From the NCBI RefSeq assembly GCF_029212375.1, contig NZ_JARGNU010000003.1, positions 230,039-294,038 on the forward strand: a DNA stretch of 64,000 nucleotides, given 5' to 3'. The notes under the pieces are model-generated. The model saw nothing but the letters and a program-made list of their open reading frames with translations. It did no database searches and was not told where the DNA came from. The stretch is from Zhongshania sp. (lineage in GTDB: Bacteria; Pseudomonadota; Gammaproteobacteria; Pseudomonadales; Spongiibacteraceae). Position 1 is the stretch's first letter. Each line of letters begins with the position of its first letter. Positions 24,969 through 32,609 of this stretch are shown piece after piece. The position numbers were made by a program, and so were the translations under genes.

Positions 24969-26851
24969 TGGCAGGTTTTGGATGGCACCCAGCAAACGCA
25001 GGTCCTGGTATTGATGTTGCTGCCGGCGCGTTAACTGCCTCCCGCGCTACCGATGGCGGTGGTGGGACCTACGCGGCACTGCGCGGAAATGCAGGTAGAA
25101 CCCGAGGTAAGCGATACTTCGAGGTTGATGCAAGCAGTGTTGGCTGCGCAGTAGGGTTTGTAAGCGTTACTGCAGACCTCGACGATCAGCTCGGCGGGGG
25201 ATCGACTGCGTCGCAGTGGGGGTTTTTGCTTTCAAATGGGTATTTGTATTATCGCGACGAAATCGAGAGTGCGTCTTTCAATACCGGAACAGGCGCAGTT
25301 TCAGCCAGTATAATCGGCGTATTACTTGATTTCGACGCGCACTCAGTCACGTTCTACAGCGATGGTGAGCTTTTGTTTTCGAGGTCGGTTGTGTTCACTG
25401 AAGGGATGACGATTTATCCTGCTGCGCACTTGGACGTGGGAGCTGCAGATGTTGAGCTGGTTACGGTCGAGCCGTTTAATTATGCGCCGGATCTTACGTT
25501 TGTCGATTGGGATAAATCGGATAAAGCGATCGGCAGTAGAGTGTCAGGAACACTAGAAGTGGAGGGCAGCCCAGCGTCACGACTTGTAAAAGCCTTTACC
25601 TACGACCGAATACCTTTTTCAATCAACAATAAGCCGATCAAAGAAAGCAAGCCGCTGGGGCAGTCACTTAGCGACACGTTCACAGGCGAGTATGAAATTC
25701 AGCTGCGTGACGGGTACAACGGCGAAGTTATTGTTTTTGCTTTTGACAATTACGGCGAGGCGTTCGATGCCGACGTAAGTGTTGGCATTGGCGATCGCAT
25801 TCACCCAACAACCCCTAGCGGGTACGTATACGAATGTACTGGCGGCGGAACCCTGCCAAGCACGGAGCCTGACCCTTGGCCGACAGATACAGAGGCCAGT
25901 CATCTTATCGGTACTGCATCGTTTGATGTAAAACCATTTTATCGCCCGGAAGCGCACGGGCCTATTGTGCCTGAGTTCGTAGAAGTCGATGGCGATGCCG
26001 ACGCATTTGGTTTTGTTGCAAGTGCTTACAATCATGGTTTAGCTATAAATGTCGACGGCACTGTTACAGGGTGGGGCAGCAACACTTACGGCAGGGCCAC
26101 CCCGCCGGTAGGCTTAGACGGCGTTTTGCAAGTCGAGGCAAGTAACGAATGCAGTTACGCACTAAAAACTGATGGCACAGTGGTCGCTTGGGGGAATAGC
26201 TACGGTGGCCAGCTTAATGTGCCTTCAGGGCTTAATAATGCAATTCAAATTTCGGCAGGATACAACTGGTGCTTAGCGGTAAAGGCTGACGGTACGGTCG
26301 TGGCTTGGGGGAATAATGATTCTGGACAAGTGAGTGGCGTTGCGTCGTTAAGCAATGTTAAGCAAGCCGCAGCCGGCCGCACTTGGGGTATTGCGCTCAT
26401 GCATGACGGCACAACAGCTCACTGGGGGTATGATTATGCCGGTTTAGCTACAGGCATCGCCAGTATGGGTAGCGACATAATACAAGTTGCCGCAGCGCGA
26501 GCAGATTACCACTGCCTCGCCCTCCGTGCCGATGGCACCGTTACGTCGGCGGGTATAAATAACTATGGACAAAGAAATATACCGGGGGGCTTGTCTAATG
26601 TCGTACAAGTGTCAGCTGGTAACGGCTATAGCTATGCACTTATAAGTGGTGGTGGGCTGTCTGGATGGGGCCGTAATAACCAAGGGCAAATTAGCACGCC
26701 TGGAGGTCTTCCGCCGCTCGTGCATATATCAAGTGCTTATTTGACAAGTGTTGGTGTTGACGCTGGCGGAAACGCGTTTTTCTGGGGGTTAAGTGTAGGG
26801 TCCGTGCCTGCTGGTTTAAATTTACTATTACCAAATTTACCGCAAGCATGA
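24968..26851 (+). CDS. Tail protein with N-terminal SPRY-like domain and C-terminal RCC1-type beta-propeller
   Basis: In this 627-residue protein, residues 1-165 look like a SPRY/B30.2 domain (RGKRYFEVDASSVGCAVGFV, GVLLDFDAHSVTFYSDGELLF). Residues 170-335 are a linker region with beta character. Residues about 340-627 consist of seven repeats of about 38 residues with the RCC1 pattern, for example YALKTDGTVVAWGNSYGGQL and LAVKADGTVVAWGNNDSGQV, predicted to form a seven-bladed propeller. Both domains are protein- or ligand-binding folds, so this is the best receptor-binding candidate of the phage. It is co-translated with both neighbours. Confidence 0.75.
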   Translation: MAGFGWHPANAGPGIDVAAGALTASRATDGGGGTYAALRGNAGRTRGKRYFEVDASSVGCAVGFVSVTADLDDQLGGGSTASQWGFLLSNGYLYYRDEIESASFNTGTGAVSASIIGVLLDFDAHSVTFYSDGELLFSRSVVFTEGMTIYPAAHLDVGAADVELVTVEPFNYAPDLTFVDWDKSDKAIGSRVSGTLEVEGSPASRLVKAFTYDRIPFSINNKPIKESKPLGQSLSDTFTGEYEIQLRDGYNGEVIVFAFDNYGEAFDADVSVGIGDRIHPTTPSGYVYECTGGGTLPSTEPDPWPTDTEASHLIGTASFDVKPFYRPEAHGPIVPEFVEVDGDADAFGFVASAYNHGLAINVDGTVTGWGSNTYGRATPPVGLDGVLQVEASNECSYALKTDGTVVAWGNSYGGQLNVPSGLNNAIQISAGYNWCLAVKADGTVVAWGNNDSGQVSGVASLSNVKQAAAGRTWGIALMHDGTTAHWGYDYAGLATGIASMGSDIIQVAAARADYHCLALRADGTVTSAGINNYGQRNIPGGLSNVVQVSAGNGYSYALISGGGLSGWGRNNQGQISTPGGLPPLVHISSAYLTSVGVDAGGNAFFWGLSVGSVPAGLNLLLPNLPQA

Positions 26852-28776
26852 CATACATTGTCCCCAGCGCGACCGGCCACGTTTTAGCTTTTGATGGCGA
26901 GGGCTACGTACCGCCCACAGGGGAGGCTGTCGGGTTTATATTTGGCGATCCGGGCGAGCCGCCAGCGTTTGAATACCCGATACCACCGTCGCTACTTTCC
27001 ACTGCCAGCCACGGCATACTTTTAGCGTCAGTATTGGTTGCGACGGACAGCGCAGAGAGTTACTCACTAACGCCTGCTAAACGGTCAGTGCGGAGGCAAA
27101 TACAAGCTGATAGCTCTAAGCCGTTTGGTACTCGAGCAGAAAATCAATGGACTAAAACTAGCCCAACCGACGACCCTGCCGAGTGGGTAAGACACGGGTG
27201 GGATCATGCCGCCAACATCGATGCTGGGCTGGTCGATGCTGTCCAAAGCTGGAACAAAGTGCCCACAAAGGACGATAACGCACCCCCGCAAAGCTGGGAT
27301 ATGTCGATCCGTCGAACAGACGAGCAAGTGCCTCAGCCGTGGATACGCCCACCATTTAAAGACGTTCTGGACATTCAGGGTCATATCGATAGTGTTAAAT
27401 ATTGGGAGAGGCCGCCGCCGGTCGAGGAATCGACATACTACAACCCCGGATCAAGCGACTTCAATTTGCGTCGCAAGCCCTACATCGTGCCGAGCGCAGC
27501 ACTAATTGATATAAATTTCTTACCGCCAGACGGTGAAGTTACCGAGACCAACGATACGCCCCCGACTCGCGCGCTGTTTTCAGGCCGCGACCTACAGGGC
27601 TGGGAAACCAACACACCAACCGATTCCCGCTTCCGCCATCCGTGGGATCGCAAACCGCGCGTCGGAACCGAGCTGGTGTGGGACTACGACCAAGAGCCGC
27701 CACTACCCGATAAAGATCCTGCCGACATACCCGAAATAAAAGAGAGCTATCTTTATATGAATGCTAGCAGCTTAAAGAAAATGCCCGAAGGGATTCCGCT
27801 TGAATTTGCCGATCTGCAAATCTCGCTCGATATTGATTCGTTCAGCTGGGCAATGTCGGCAACGATCTTAAATCAGGCAAGCATGAATCAAATAAAGCCA
27901 GGGCCGAGCGGGCCGGTTGAAGTTGAGGCCAAGGTTAACAATAAAGCGTGGCGGTTCATGATCGAGCGTTACACCGTCACAAGTAAGCATCCGAAGACGG
28001 CATACAAAGTCAGCGGATCGAGCCTCACGCAACTGCTGGCCGCACCGTACAGCGCGAAACAATCAGCGCAGATCACAACCCCGACAAACGCGCTCCAAGT
28101 CATTCAAGACATACTCGAAAACACCGGCTTTGAGATCGACTGGGATGTTAGCCTTGCCGACTACACTATCCCCGCCGGCGCGTGGGGCTACGAAAGCAAA
28201 ACCCCGATCGAAGTTATCGACGAACTAGTCAAAGCCGCCGGCGGAGTACTGGTACCCGCGACAGCATTGTCGAAACTCTATGCAGCCCAGCGCTACCGAG
28301 AAGCACCGCCCTGGTACTGGCCAGCGATAGACTCAAGCAGCTTAGACTTTCAGATCGCCGACTCAACGATATCGAGTTTGTCGAGTGAATGGCAACCTAC
28401 AACCGAATATCGCGGCGTGTACGTCTCCGGTATAACGCAAGGTGTCGCGGTCGACGTTAAGAAAAATGGATCAGATGGGTTACCGAGGGCGCCTGACGTC
28501 TACGACGCGCTGAACCTAACAACGCAGCAATGCCGAGGGCGCGGGATATCGATTCTAGGCCAGTCCGGAGCGCAAGAAATTGTCACGATCGAGCTACCCC
28601 TACCAACCTCCGGCGCCCCAGGTCTTGTCGTGCCGGGGAAATGGGGTGAGATCCAAGAAACTAACGACTCCGAAAACAACTGGCGGGCACTCGTGCTATC
28701 CACCACAGTCAGCGTAAGCCGTCCAGGCGCGAGCAGAGCAATGCAAACAATTCGCTTAGAGCGGCATCACTATTAA
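26848..28776 (+). CDS. Tail hub/baseplate-like protein
   Basis: In this 642-residue protein the first 30 residues (YIVPSATGHVLAF, GYVPPTGEAVGF) are a Pro-rich segment that recurs near residue 211 (YIVPSAALIDINFLPPDGEV). Residues about 95-300 are a Trp/Pro-rich linker with many QSW, PWIRPP and HPWDRKP elements. The C-terminal 340 residues (LQISLDIDSFSWAMSATIL, then VIDELVKAAGGVLVP) look like a phage tail hub of the gp27/gp44 type. It probably caps the tube at the tip. Confidence 0.6.
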   Translation: MTYIVPSATGHVLAFDGEGYVPPTGEAVGFIFGDPGEPPAFEYPIPPSLLSTASHGILLASVLVATDSAESYSLTPAKRSVRRQIQADSSKPFGTRAENQWTKTSPTDDPAEWVRHGWDHAANIDAGLVDAVQSWNKVPTKDDNAPPQSWDMSIRRTDEQVPQPWIRPPFKDVLDIQGHIDSVKYWERPPPVEESTYYNPGSSDFNLRRKPYIVPSAALIDINFLPPDGEVTETNDTPPTRALFSGRDLQGWETNTPTDSRFRHPWDRKPRVGTELVWDYDQEPPLPDKDPADIPEIKESYLYMNASSLKKMPEGIPLEFADLQISLDIDSFSWAMSATILNQASMNQIKPGPSGPVEVEAKVNNKAWRFMIERYTVTSKHPKTAYKVSGSSLTQLLAAPYSAKQSAQITTPTNALQVIQDILENTGFEIDWDVSLADYTIPAGAWGYESKTPIEVIDELVKAAGGVLVPATALSKLYAAQRYREAPPWYWPAIDSSSLDFQIADSTISSLSSEWQPTTEYRGVYVSGITQGVAVDVKKNGSDGLPRAPDVYDALNLTTQQCRGRGISILGQSGAQEIVTIELPLPTSGAPGLVVPGKWGEIQETNDSENNWRALVLSTTVSVSRPGASRAMQTIRLERHHY

Positions 28777-28784
28777 GGGGTCTT

Positions 28785-29018
28785 ATGACAACGGTTAACG
28801 CATTCCTTCGCTTTCGCCAGCTGCTGCCACAGCGCACCAGATACACCGCGACGATCACGGCAATTAATGCAGATGGCACAAGTAACGGCACCACCCGCGA
28901 CGGCGGCAAAGTAAAAGTGCTGGGTGACTCGGTAAGCATTGGCTTAAAAGCGTGGATCGCAGACGGCCGCATCGTCGGCGAAGCGCCGTCGCTTACTGAG
29001 TATGTGGAGCTTGTTTAA
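28785..29018 (+). CDS. Small beta-rich tail-associated protein
   Basis: A 77-residue protein behind TAAGGGGTC with a likely small beta-barrel (YTATITAINADGTSNGTT, GKVKVLGDSVSIGLKAWI). It ends the tail operon and converges with the csrA-like gene, sharing four bases of stop codons. Comparable small proteins follow hub genes in B3-like phages. Function is unknown. Confidence 0.55.
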   Translation: MTTVNAFLRFRQLLPQRTRYTATITAINADGTSNGTTRDGGKVKVLGDSVSIGLKAWIADGRIVGEAPSLTEYVELV

Positions 29019-29182
29019 GGCTGAGGATCGTCGTTGTGTTCAGGCTTATTGTAGCCAGCAGTAATGTCTTGATCCGACTTGATGGTAAGCGTGACCTCGT
29101 TACCTTCGCTGCCCAAAAGCGTGATGACGGTATCGTCGCCGATACAGATCTTTTTGCCGGGACGTAGAGTGAGTATGAGCAT
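29015..29182 (-). CDS. CsrA-like RNA-binding protein of the prophage
   Basis: From ATG at 29182 the 55-residue product starts MLILTLRPGKKICIGDD and continues with ITLLGSEGNEVTLTI, which matches the CsrA/RsmA fold strand by strand. A longer frame from 29245 is unlikely because CsrA proteins start at MLILT. Of the two Arg residues that contact GGA in RNA, Arg6 is Leu here (Arg7 remains) and residue 44 is Tyr, so RNA binding may be altered or lost. It is the only phage gene on the minus strand in the window. No clear ribosome site is seen upstream. Confidence 0.8.
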   Translation of the reverse strand: MLILTLRPGKKICIGDDTVITLLGSEGNEVTLTIKSDQDITAGYNKPEHNDDPQP

Positions 29183-29336
29183 AGTTTTTAAATAGCTATG
29201 AGTAAGAGGAAAGAGACAGCGAGTGGCAAGGTGCGCTAACACCAAACCACCCGCCCACAGTAGATGTCACTGTGAGCCGAGGCTGCCCCGCTCGACGTCG
29301 AGCAAAAGCAGCGTACCAGAATTTGTGGAGGTTCGC

Positions 29337-29543
29337 GTGCAAGAAATACGATGTAGCCGGTGTAACCGGTTACTTGTAAGAGCAGTATTTATTCGCATTG
29401 AGGCTAAGTGCCCTCGATGTAAGTTCTTTAACAATCTGAGTGCCCCGAGCACCTTGAGCGCCCCGAGCGCCATCAAAGGTGCTCGTCATGATCAAATTAC
29501 ACAATCGGGATTGTCTGGCCGTACTGGCAGAGATGGAGACTAA
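29337..29543 (+). CDS. com: Com-like zinc finger translational regulator
   Basis: GTG 29337 follows GGAGG at 29327-29331. The product (68 residues) starts VQEIRCSRCNRLLVRA and has Cys6, Cys9, Cys25 and Cys28 in the spacing of the Mu Com family, which binds the mom mRNA and opens its translation start. The tail beyond residue 30 is unrelated and partly encoded by the GAGCGCCCCGAGC repeats. It overlaps the methyltransferase gene by 56 bases, as Mu com overlaps mom. Confidence 0.85.
   Translation: MQEIRCSRCNRLLVRAVFIRIEAKCPRCKFFNNLSAPSTLSAPSAIKGARHDQITQSGLSGRTGRDGD
29447..29484 (+). promoter_or_regulatory. RNA hairpin masking the methyltransferase start (Com target)
   Basis: GAGCACCTTGA (29447-29457) pairs with TCAAAGGTGCTC (29473-29484) with one bulged A, and the loop contains a further GCG/CGC stem (29458-29460 with 29468-29470). 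The 3' arm contains AAAGGTG, the ribosome site of the methyltransferase ATG at 29488. In Mu a similar stem-loop blocks mom until Com binds. Folding is read by eye, not calculated. Confidence 0.7.
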
Positions 29544-30438
29544 TAGCGTCGATCTGGTAGCGACAGATCCCCCATATTATCGAGTCAAAGCTGACGCTTG
29601 GGATAATCAGTGGACAAGCCAGGACGAGTTTTTAGCCTGGCTTGAATCGGTAGTGATTGAATGCGTCAGAGTGTTAAAGCCCACAGGCAGCCTCTATATG
29701 TTTATGGGGCCGAAAATGGCAGCCAGTGTTGAACGAATGATTGCAAAACATATGGTCGTCGAAAATCACATCGTTTGGATCAAGCCATCAGGCATGCATA
29801 AGCGGCAATGCCGAGCGAGCCTTCGCCGTTATTTCCCAGCTACTGAGCGCATTATATTTGCGACCCAGCGGGAGTACTCCGAAGCCAAAGCGCAGCATGC
29901 CGCAATTGCTGAGGCTTGTGAGCCGGTGATTAGTTACTTAAGGGATGTGCTCGCGGGGAGCGGTTTAAGTCAGTCAGATGTAGATCGGGCGATTGGTGTC
30001 CAAATGGCGGGACACTGGTTTGGCCGGTCTCAGTGGCGGCTTCCCACTGAGGGTCAATATAAGCAGCTTCAACAGTTGTTTAATGGCCGGTTAACGCGAT
30101 CTTATTCAGATGTTAAAACCCAGTGCGATGCCCTAGTAAATGATGCAACCAAACCGGCAAAACGCCACTTCGACCTAGACGGCCGCGAGTGGTTTACTGA
30201 TGCGTGGGTGTGCCAGCCGGTGCAATATTATCCAGGCAAACACCCCTGCGAAAAGCCCCTTTCTATGATGAAGCATATAGTCACCGCGAGCACCGTACCC
30301 GGCTCTGTGGTTCTCGATCCTTTTATGGGGGGTGGTACGACAGGGGTTGCATCGATCAGGAACGGCAGAAGCTTCATTGGATGCGAGATGGAGAAGGCTA
30401 ATTTCGATGCTGCAAAAGCGAGAATGGCGGCTGTTTAG
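29488..30438 (+). CDS. Phage DNA methyltransferase (N6-adenine/N4-cytosine), in the mom position
   Basis: This 316-residue protein has the catalytic motif IV DPPY (residues 27-30) first, and the cofactor motif DPFMGGGTT (near 278) at the end, the beta-type order. Conserved KLHNRDCLAVL and HPCEKPLSMMKH segments agree. A 90-residue insert (about 130-220, DVLAGSGLSQSDVDRAIGV) may recognise the target. ATG 29488 is preferred over GTG 29479 because AAAGGTG lies six bases before it. It replaces Mu mom as the DNA-modification gene and probably protects phage DNA from host restriction. Control by the upstream Com-like gene is inferred. Confidence 0.88.
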   Translation: MIKLHNRDCLAVLAEMETNSVDLVATDPPYYRVKADAWDNQWTSQDEFLAWLESVVIECVRVLKPTGSLYMFMGPKMAASVERMIAKHMVVENHIVWIKPSGMHKRQCRASLRRYFPATERIIFATQREYSEAKAQHAAIAEACEPVISYLRDVLAGSGLSQSDVDRAIGVQMAGHWFGRSQWRLPTEGQYKQLQQLFNGRLTRSYSDVKTQCDALVNDATKPAKRHFDLDGREWFTDAWVCQPVQYYPGKHPCEKPLSMMKHIVTASTVPGSVVLDPFMGGGTTGVASIRNGRSFIGCEMEKANFDAAKARMAAV

Positions 30439-30455
30439 GTAGTTGTGTTGGATTT

Positions 30456-30488
30456 GGCGCGCTGTCGCGATTTTTTCGGCGCGCTACA
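30456..30488 (+). other. Prophage right end with MuA-type binding sites
   Basis: Read inwards on the minus strand, the end is TGTAGCGCGCCGAAAAAA followed by TCGCGACAG, closely resembling the Mu R1 end (TGAAGCGGCGCACGAAAAA followed by CGCGAAAG). GGCGCGCT occurs at 30456 and 30478, exactly 22 bp apart, the size of a MuA site. The terminal CA is at 30487-30488. The next five bases, CCCTC (30489-30493), are the expected target duplication. Confidence 0.72.
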
Positions 30489-30596
30489 CCCTCAGAGGCA
30501 ATTTAGTAGTACGCACAAACAATAGAGTCTGCCGAGTTTATTGCTAAGGCCGTAAGAGATTTAAATTATTTTTTGACGTTTCGTTGAAATCGATAT

Positions 30597-30625
30597 GCAA
30601 AAAAGCCCTGTATAAACAGGGCTTT
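30597..30625 (-). terminator. Terminator of the tRNA-Ser transcript
   Basis: AAAGCCCTG (30602-30610) and CAGGGCTTT (30617-30625) are exact complements with a 6-base loop. Read on the minus strand the stem is followed by a run of T, so it ends transcription of tRNA-Ser. Confidence 0.85.
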
Positions 30626-30637
30626 AGAGTTAAATAA

Positions 30638-30727
30638 TGGCGGTGAGGGAGGGATTCGAACCCTCGAACAGTTTGACCCGTTACACGCTTTCCAGGCGTG
30701 CTCCTTCAGCCACTCGGACACCTCACC
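30638..30727 (-). tRNA. tRNA-Ser (anticodon GGA)
   Basis: On the minus strand the gene begins GGTGAGGTGTCCGAGTGG and ends CCTCACCGCCA, with a 7-bp acceptor stem GGTGAGG/CCTCACC, encoded CCA, a long variable arm and T-loop GGTTCGAATCC. The anticodon loop CTGGAAA reads GGA, decoding UCC and UCU. Length is 90 bases, normal for a class II tRNA. The Mu-like prophage ends 150 bases downstream of its 3' side. Confidence 0.95.
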
Positions 30728-30991
30728 AAAATCGTTTTCCGTGCATTTTTAGATGGTTTTATGAGCGTCAGGACCGCACGCCTGCGTGCTCGTTATCGTC
30801 CTGCGGACGCTTTCTCCGGCAAAGCCTCCGAAACAGCCACTCGGACACCTCACCAAAATCGTTTTTCGTGCATTTTTAGATGGTTTTACGAGCGTCAGGA
30901 CCGCACGCCTGCGTGCTCGTTATCGTCCTACGGACGCTTTCTCCGGCAAAGCCTCCGAAACAGCCATTCGGACACCTCACCAAAATCGTTT
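30707..30991 (-). repeat. 127-bp tandem repeat carrying the tRNA-Ser 5' end
   Basis: Unit 1 is 30707-30833, unit 2 is 30834-30960 (3 differences in 127), and a third partial unit covers 30961-30991. Each unit starts with the first 21 bases of tRNA-Ser plus about ten upstream bases, then about 95 bases. Those include an imperfect inverted repeat (AGCGTC-A-GGAC against GTCC-TGC-GGACGCT). In the direction of transcription, two tRNA 5' fragments precede the complete tRNA. Open frames over this region are repeat artefacts. Confidence 0.9.
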
Positions 30992-31111
30992 CTCTAGTTA
31001 AGTGCAGAGAAAATCTCGCAAGCGCTTTTTTAGAGCGGGTTTTGAGGGCGGCTACTCTAACGAAGTTTGCCATGAATGGCAATTGCGATTTTACTTGCTG
31101 CGGCGATGTTT

Positions 31112-31147
31112 TGTTTTGGTGCAGTCATTGGTATGTGCACCAAAACA
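31112..31147. promoter_or_regulatory. 12-bp perfect inverted repeat
   Basis: TGTTTTGGTGCA (31112-31123) and TGCACCAAAACA (31136-31147) flank 12 bases. It lies between the tRNA-Ser promoter side and the next plus-strand gene. It may be an operator or a transcript hairpin; no T-run follows on either strand. Confidence 0.5.
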
Positions 31148-31283
31148 TTGCTCTTTGTTTGGTGTGAATGACTCCCTTCCTTATGTTTACTGTATTTTGT
31201 GAACTGGAACGCTTATTGCTGGCACCAGTTTACAGTGCCCGCTTTTGGATGCGGGCCGGTATTTGACAGGGCAAAGGGCTTCT

Positions 31284-31652
31284 ATGGTGTATTCTCCGGA
31301 AATGGTGGCGCTGCTACAGCAATTGCGTTCTCGTATTTTCGCTGAGTTTGGGACGCGAATACGATTGGCTGACCCAGAGCTGCTTTCTGCTGTGGGCGAC
31401 ATGGGCAAAAAAAGCAGAGATCCGTTTACCCGTAAAACCGTGGTTGAGATCATGAAAATGGCGGGTATTCCGTTTCAAATTGAGCCGTCGAGCAGCGCGG
31501 CGCCCGCGGTGGTCCGCAATACTCAGTCAGTGGAAATAATGTACCGAGGTACTAAGATTCTTCGCGACAAAGTGAGCGACACCATCAGGACTGATAATTC
31601 CGCCGAGCGTCATACTCGGCAAATGTACCGTGGCCAGGTGGTGCATAAATAG
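31284..31652 (+). CDS. Conserved-looking hypothetical protein
   Basis: A 122-residue soluble protein from ATG 31284 (AAAGGG upstream), alternative start 31245. The helical N-terminal half has SPEMVALLQQLRSRIFAEFG, then a basic region (GKKSRDPFTRKTVVEIM) and a beta-like end with MYRGTKILRD and MYRGQVVHK; the repeated MYRG is notable. I know no family for it. The 256 bases after it (31653-31908) hold a small hairpin (GCTTG...CAAGC at about 31654-31670, then TTTATTTTT) that may terminate transcription, and nothing else clear. Confidence 0.55.
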   Translation: MVYSPEMVALLQQLRSRIFAEFGTRIRLADPELLSAVGDMGKKSRDPFTRKTVVEIMKMAGIPFQIEPSSSAAPAVVRNTQSVEIMYRGTKILRDKVSDTIRTDNSAERHTRQMYRGQVVHK

Positions 31653-31908
31653 CGTGCTTGTGCCTGCAAGCTGCGTGTTTATTTTTGAGATTAGCAAGAA
31701 GTAGGTCACCCTTTAATTCCCGTCCTTATTCCTTCTGTACTTAAATTACTGATCTTTCGACTCCAAGATTCGGTATTTTCTTGGCGTCTAAGTGATCGCT
31801 GTGTGTGCGTTATTGCTTATTTCTATAGCTGCAATTATTGCCTAAGCCTATTAACTTGGCGGCTTACTGCTTATCATTGCGGTTTTACTGAATAAATTCT
31901 GGCGACAT

Positions 31909-32559
31909 ATGACGATAAAGTGCTCAATCGTGCCGGTGACGGCGTATCAGCAAAATTGCTCGGTAATGGTCTGTGAAGAAACGGGTAAAGCCGCTATTTT
32001 TGATCCCGGCGGTGATATTGAAAATATTGAAGCTGCGATTGCGAATCTGGGTGGCACCCTGGCGGTTATTTATTTAACGCACGGTCATATGGACCACTGC
32101 GCCGCGGCCGATGTGCTGCGCAAGAAGTACGGTGTAGAAATTATTGGTCCTCAAAAGGAAGATGCGTTCTGGATCGATAAGCTGCCAGAATGGTGCAAAA
32201 TGACCGGTTTTCCTCATGCAGATCCGTTTACGCCAGACCGCTGGCTGAACGACGAAGACCGCGTGGCGTTTGGCAATCAGGAATTGCAGGTAAAATTCTG
32301 TCCGGGCCATACCCCTGGCCATGTAATTTTCTTTCACGAGCAGGCGCGTTTGGCTATTGTGGGCGATGTTTTATTTCAAGGCTCTATTGGCCGCACGGAT
32401 TTTCCCCGTGGCGATTACGATACCTTGCTTGCTTCTATCCAAAACAAGCTTTGGCCACTGGGTGATGACGTTACCTTTATTCCAGGCCATGGACCGACCT
32501 CCACCTTTGGCCACGAGCGAAAAACCAACCCCTTTGTGGCGGACGGCAAATTTGCTTAA
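31909..32559 (+). CDS. Metallo-beta-lactamase-fold hydrolase, YcbL/glyoxalase II-like
   Basis: This 216-residue protein has the metal motif THGHMDH (His58, His60, Asp62, His63), followed by [13 protein letters not shown] and PGHGP, which complete the two-metal site of the glyoxalase II-like branch. The length matches E. coli YcbL (215 residues), a type II glyoxalase. It probably hydrolyses S-lactoylglutathione or a related thioester in the cytosol. It stands just before the moa genes but separated by 50 bases, so the two may be independent. Confidence 0.85.
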   Translation: MTIKCSIVPVTAYQQNCSVMVCEETGKAAIFDPGGDIENIEAAIANLGGTLAVIYLTHGHMDHCAAADVLRKKYGVEIIGPQKEDAFWIDKLPEWCKMTGFPHADPFTPDRWLNDEDRVAFGNQELQVKFCPGHTPGHVIFFHEQARLAIVGDVLFQGSIGRTDFPRGDYDTLLASIQNKLWPLGDDVTFIPGHGPTSTFGHERKTNPFVADGKFA

Positions 32560-32609
32560 GTGTCGGCATTCAACGCCGGCAAAACATTAATTTGTACAGT
32601 GATAAAAAT

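Larger units (their letters stand above)
1..30488 (+). mobile_element. Mu-like transposable prophage, right part including right end
   Basis: Genes from gemA through mor, lysis, terminase, portal, MuF, G, protease/scaffold, T and tail genes to com/methyltransferase follow the Mu gene order on one strand. The left part (repressor, transposases A and B, early genes) is outside the window. The tail set lacks recognisable sheath, tube (Mu L/M type) and tail-fibre genes and has a 1292-residue tape measure, so the particle is probably a Mu-type head on a long flexible tail, as in B3/D3112-like phages. The right end is placed at 30488 from a Mu R1-like sequence. No broken structural gene is seen, so this part could be functional. 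Confidence 0.9.

Noticed and set aside
29183..29245. 21-residue N-terminal extension of the csrA-like gene
   Set aside because: CsrA proteins begin with MLILT, and the extension has no family similarity.
30489..30600. Prophage right end further right at ...GATATGCA (30598)
   Set aside because: The sequence there does not resemble a Mu end, and it touches the tRNA terminator; the site at 30488 aligns far better.
30707..30991. Possible CRISPR-like array
   Set aside because: Unit length is 127 bp with identical spacers and tRNA sequence inside; there is no short repeat with variable spacers and no cas gene.
30637..31202. Several overlapping open frames of 60 to 100 codons on both strands
   Set aside because: They run through the tRNA-Ser gene and the 127-bp tandem repeat; their similarity to each other comes from the DNA repeat, and none has a ribosome site.
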